64,000 nt of DNA, taken from assembly GCA_016190505.1 (NCBI GenBank), contig JACPQM010000069.1, forward strand, positions 1-64,000, given 5' to 3'. This document shows positions 63,105-64,000 of the stretch, piece by piece (positions within the stretch are counted from its first letter, which is position 1; each line of letters opens with the position of its first letter). This DNA is from Chloroflexota bacterium (lineage in GTDB: Bacteria; Chloroflexota; Dehalococcoidia; JACPQK01). The position numbers were made by a program, and so were the translations under genes. Below the pieces are notes generated by a model. It did not search any database and was not told the origin of the DNA. It worked only from the letters and a program-made list of their open reading frames with translations.

Positions 63105-63857
63105 GTGGTCAACATAGACTCCAACTACCTTGTACAGCTTCTGTCCGGCGTGCGCAGTGGAGAGTTGCCAGTAGACGAGGCTCTCTCCCGATTGCGTACC
63201 CTTCCCTATCAGGACCTTGGTTTTGCCAGGGTGGACCATCATCGTTCCCTGCGCCTGGGGTTTCCCGAGGTTGTCCTGGGCCTGGGCAAAACCGCCGAGC
63301 AGATCGCGTCCATAGTGGACTCGCTGGCCTCCCGGAACGGCCGGGTGCTGGTCACCCGGGCCAGCCCTGAGGCCTATGCCCTGGTCAAACAGAAGCATGA
63401 CGTCGCGCTATACCACGAGGCGGCCCGGGCCATCACCGTCGGGCAGCCGGAGTCACCGCTGCGGCCGGGTGTGGCCGTGGTCTGTGCGGGCACGGCCGAC
63501 CTGTCCGTGGCAGAGGAGGCTTGCGTCACCGCCACCATCATGGGCAACGAGGTAGAGCGCCACTACGATGTGGGTGTGGCCGGGGTTCACCGCTTGCTGG
63601 ACATTGTGCCGCGACTCCAAGGGTCCCGGGCCATTGTGGTGGTGGCCGGTATGGAGGGTGCATTGCCCAGCCTGGTGGGTGGCCTGGCCGGGACTCCGGT
63701 GATTGCTGTCCCCACCAGCGTGGGATATGGGGCCAGCTTCGGGGGATTGGCCCCGTTGCTGGCCATGCTCAACTCCTGCGCACCGGGTGTAGCCGTGGTG
63801 AACATAGACAACGGTTTTGGGGCGGGGTATCTGGCCGCCCTGATCAACAGGGGTTAG
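63105..63857 (+). CDS. larB: Nickel pincer cofactor biosynthesis protein LarB
   Basis: GFPEVVLGLGKTAEQI; VVCAGTADLSVAEEA; YDVGVAGVHRLL; VVVAGMEGALPSLVGGL. Confidence 0.92.
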   Translation: MVNIDSNYLVQLLSGVRSGELPVDEALSRLRTLPYQDLGFARVDHHRSLRLGFPEVVLGLGKTAEQIASIVDSLASRNGRVLVTRASPEAYALVKQKHDVALYHEAARAITVGQPESPLRPGVAVVCAGTADLSVAEEACVTATIMGNEVERHYDVGVAGVHRLLDIVPRLQGSRAIVVVAGMEGALPSLVGGLAGTPVIAVPTSVGYGASFGGLAPLLAMLNSCAPGVAVVNIDNGFGAGYLAALINRG

Positions 63858-63859
63858 AC

Positions 63860-64000
63860 ATGGCGGGTATTGAGGCTCAGGTCTTAGAGTTCATCCGCAC
63901 GGTATATGACGTGGTGGGTTGGCCTGGCGTGGTCTTGATGATGGCCATTGAGAGCGCCTGCGTCCCGCTGCCCAGCGAGATCATCATGCCCCTCAGCGGG
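63860..64000 (+). CDS. DedA family membrane protein, 3' truncated by window edge
   Basis: VVGWPGVVLMMAIESACVPLPSEIIMPLSG. Confidence 0.85.
   Translation, partial: MAGIEAQVLEFIRTVYDVVGWPGVVLMMAIESACVPLPSEIIMPLSG

Overview
The window is about 64 kb of GC-rich bacterial chromosome. Gene content and palindromic repeats suggest a Chloroflexota/Dehalococcoidia-like genome, but that is an inference. The backbone is metabolic and housekeeping: purine/hydantoin catabolism, acyl-CoA dehydrogenase, two molybdopterin oxidoreductase loci, hydantoinase A/B, TypA, DnaX-delta', LysA, Opp ATPases, leuCD/leuB/cimA, cysK-selD, a Psr-like complex, LarB, and tRNA-Lys, tRNA-Leu and tRNA-Arg. Main accessory findings: (1) An 8.6-kb integrated element (5468-14146) sits in tRNA-Arg(TCT) between 48-bp identical att repeats. 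It carries a tyrosine integrase, a prim-pol, a helicase-like ATPase, an iteron-like nested palindrome and an HTH gene with palindromic operators. Its att core lies inside the integrase reading frame, so excision is predicted to fuse an ATG/SD-bearing 26-codon leader in frame to the integrase, an SSV-like architecture. (2) selD has an in-frame UGA at the catalytic position followed by a SECIS-like hairpin. It is translationally coupled to a cysteine synthase gene and followed by a JAMM protease gene. (3) Several accessory cassettes sit inside metabolic operons: a hyuA/hyuB insertion with a duplicated SD-start, a PD-(D/E)xK-like ORF in the Psr-like operon, and a HEPN-like pair flanked by a duplicated molybdoenzyme 5' end. 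(4) REP-like palindromes supply the stop codons of several genes and are inserted in frame in two of them, including a RAYT-type transposase. No CRISPR array or rRNA was seen. All family names come from motif recognition by eye; no database search was run.
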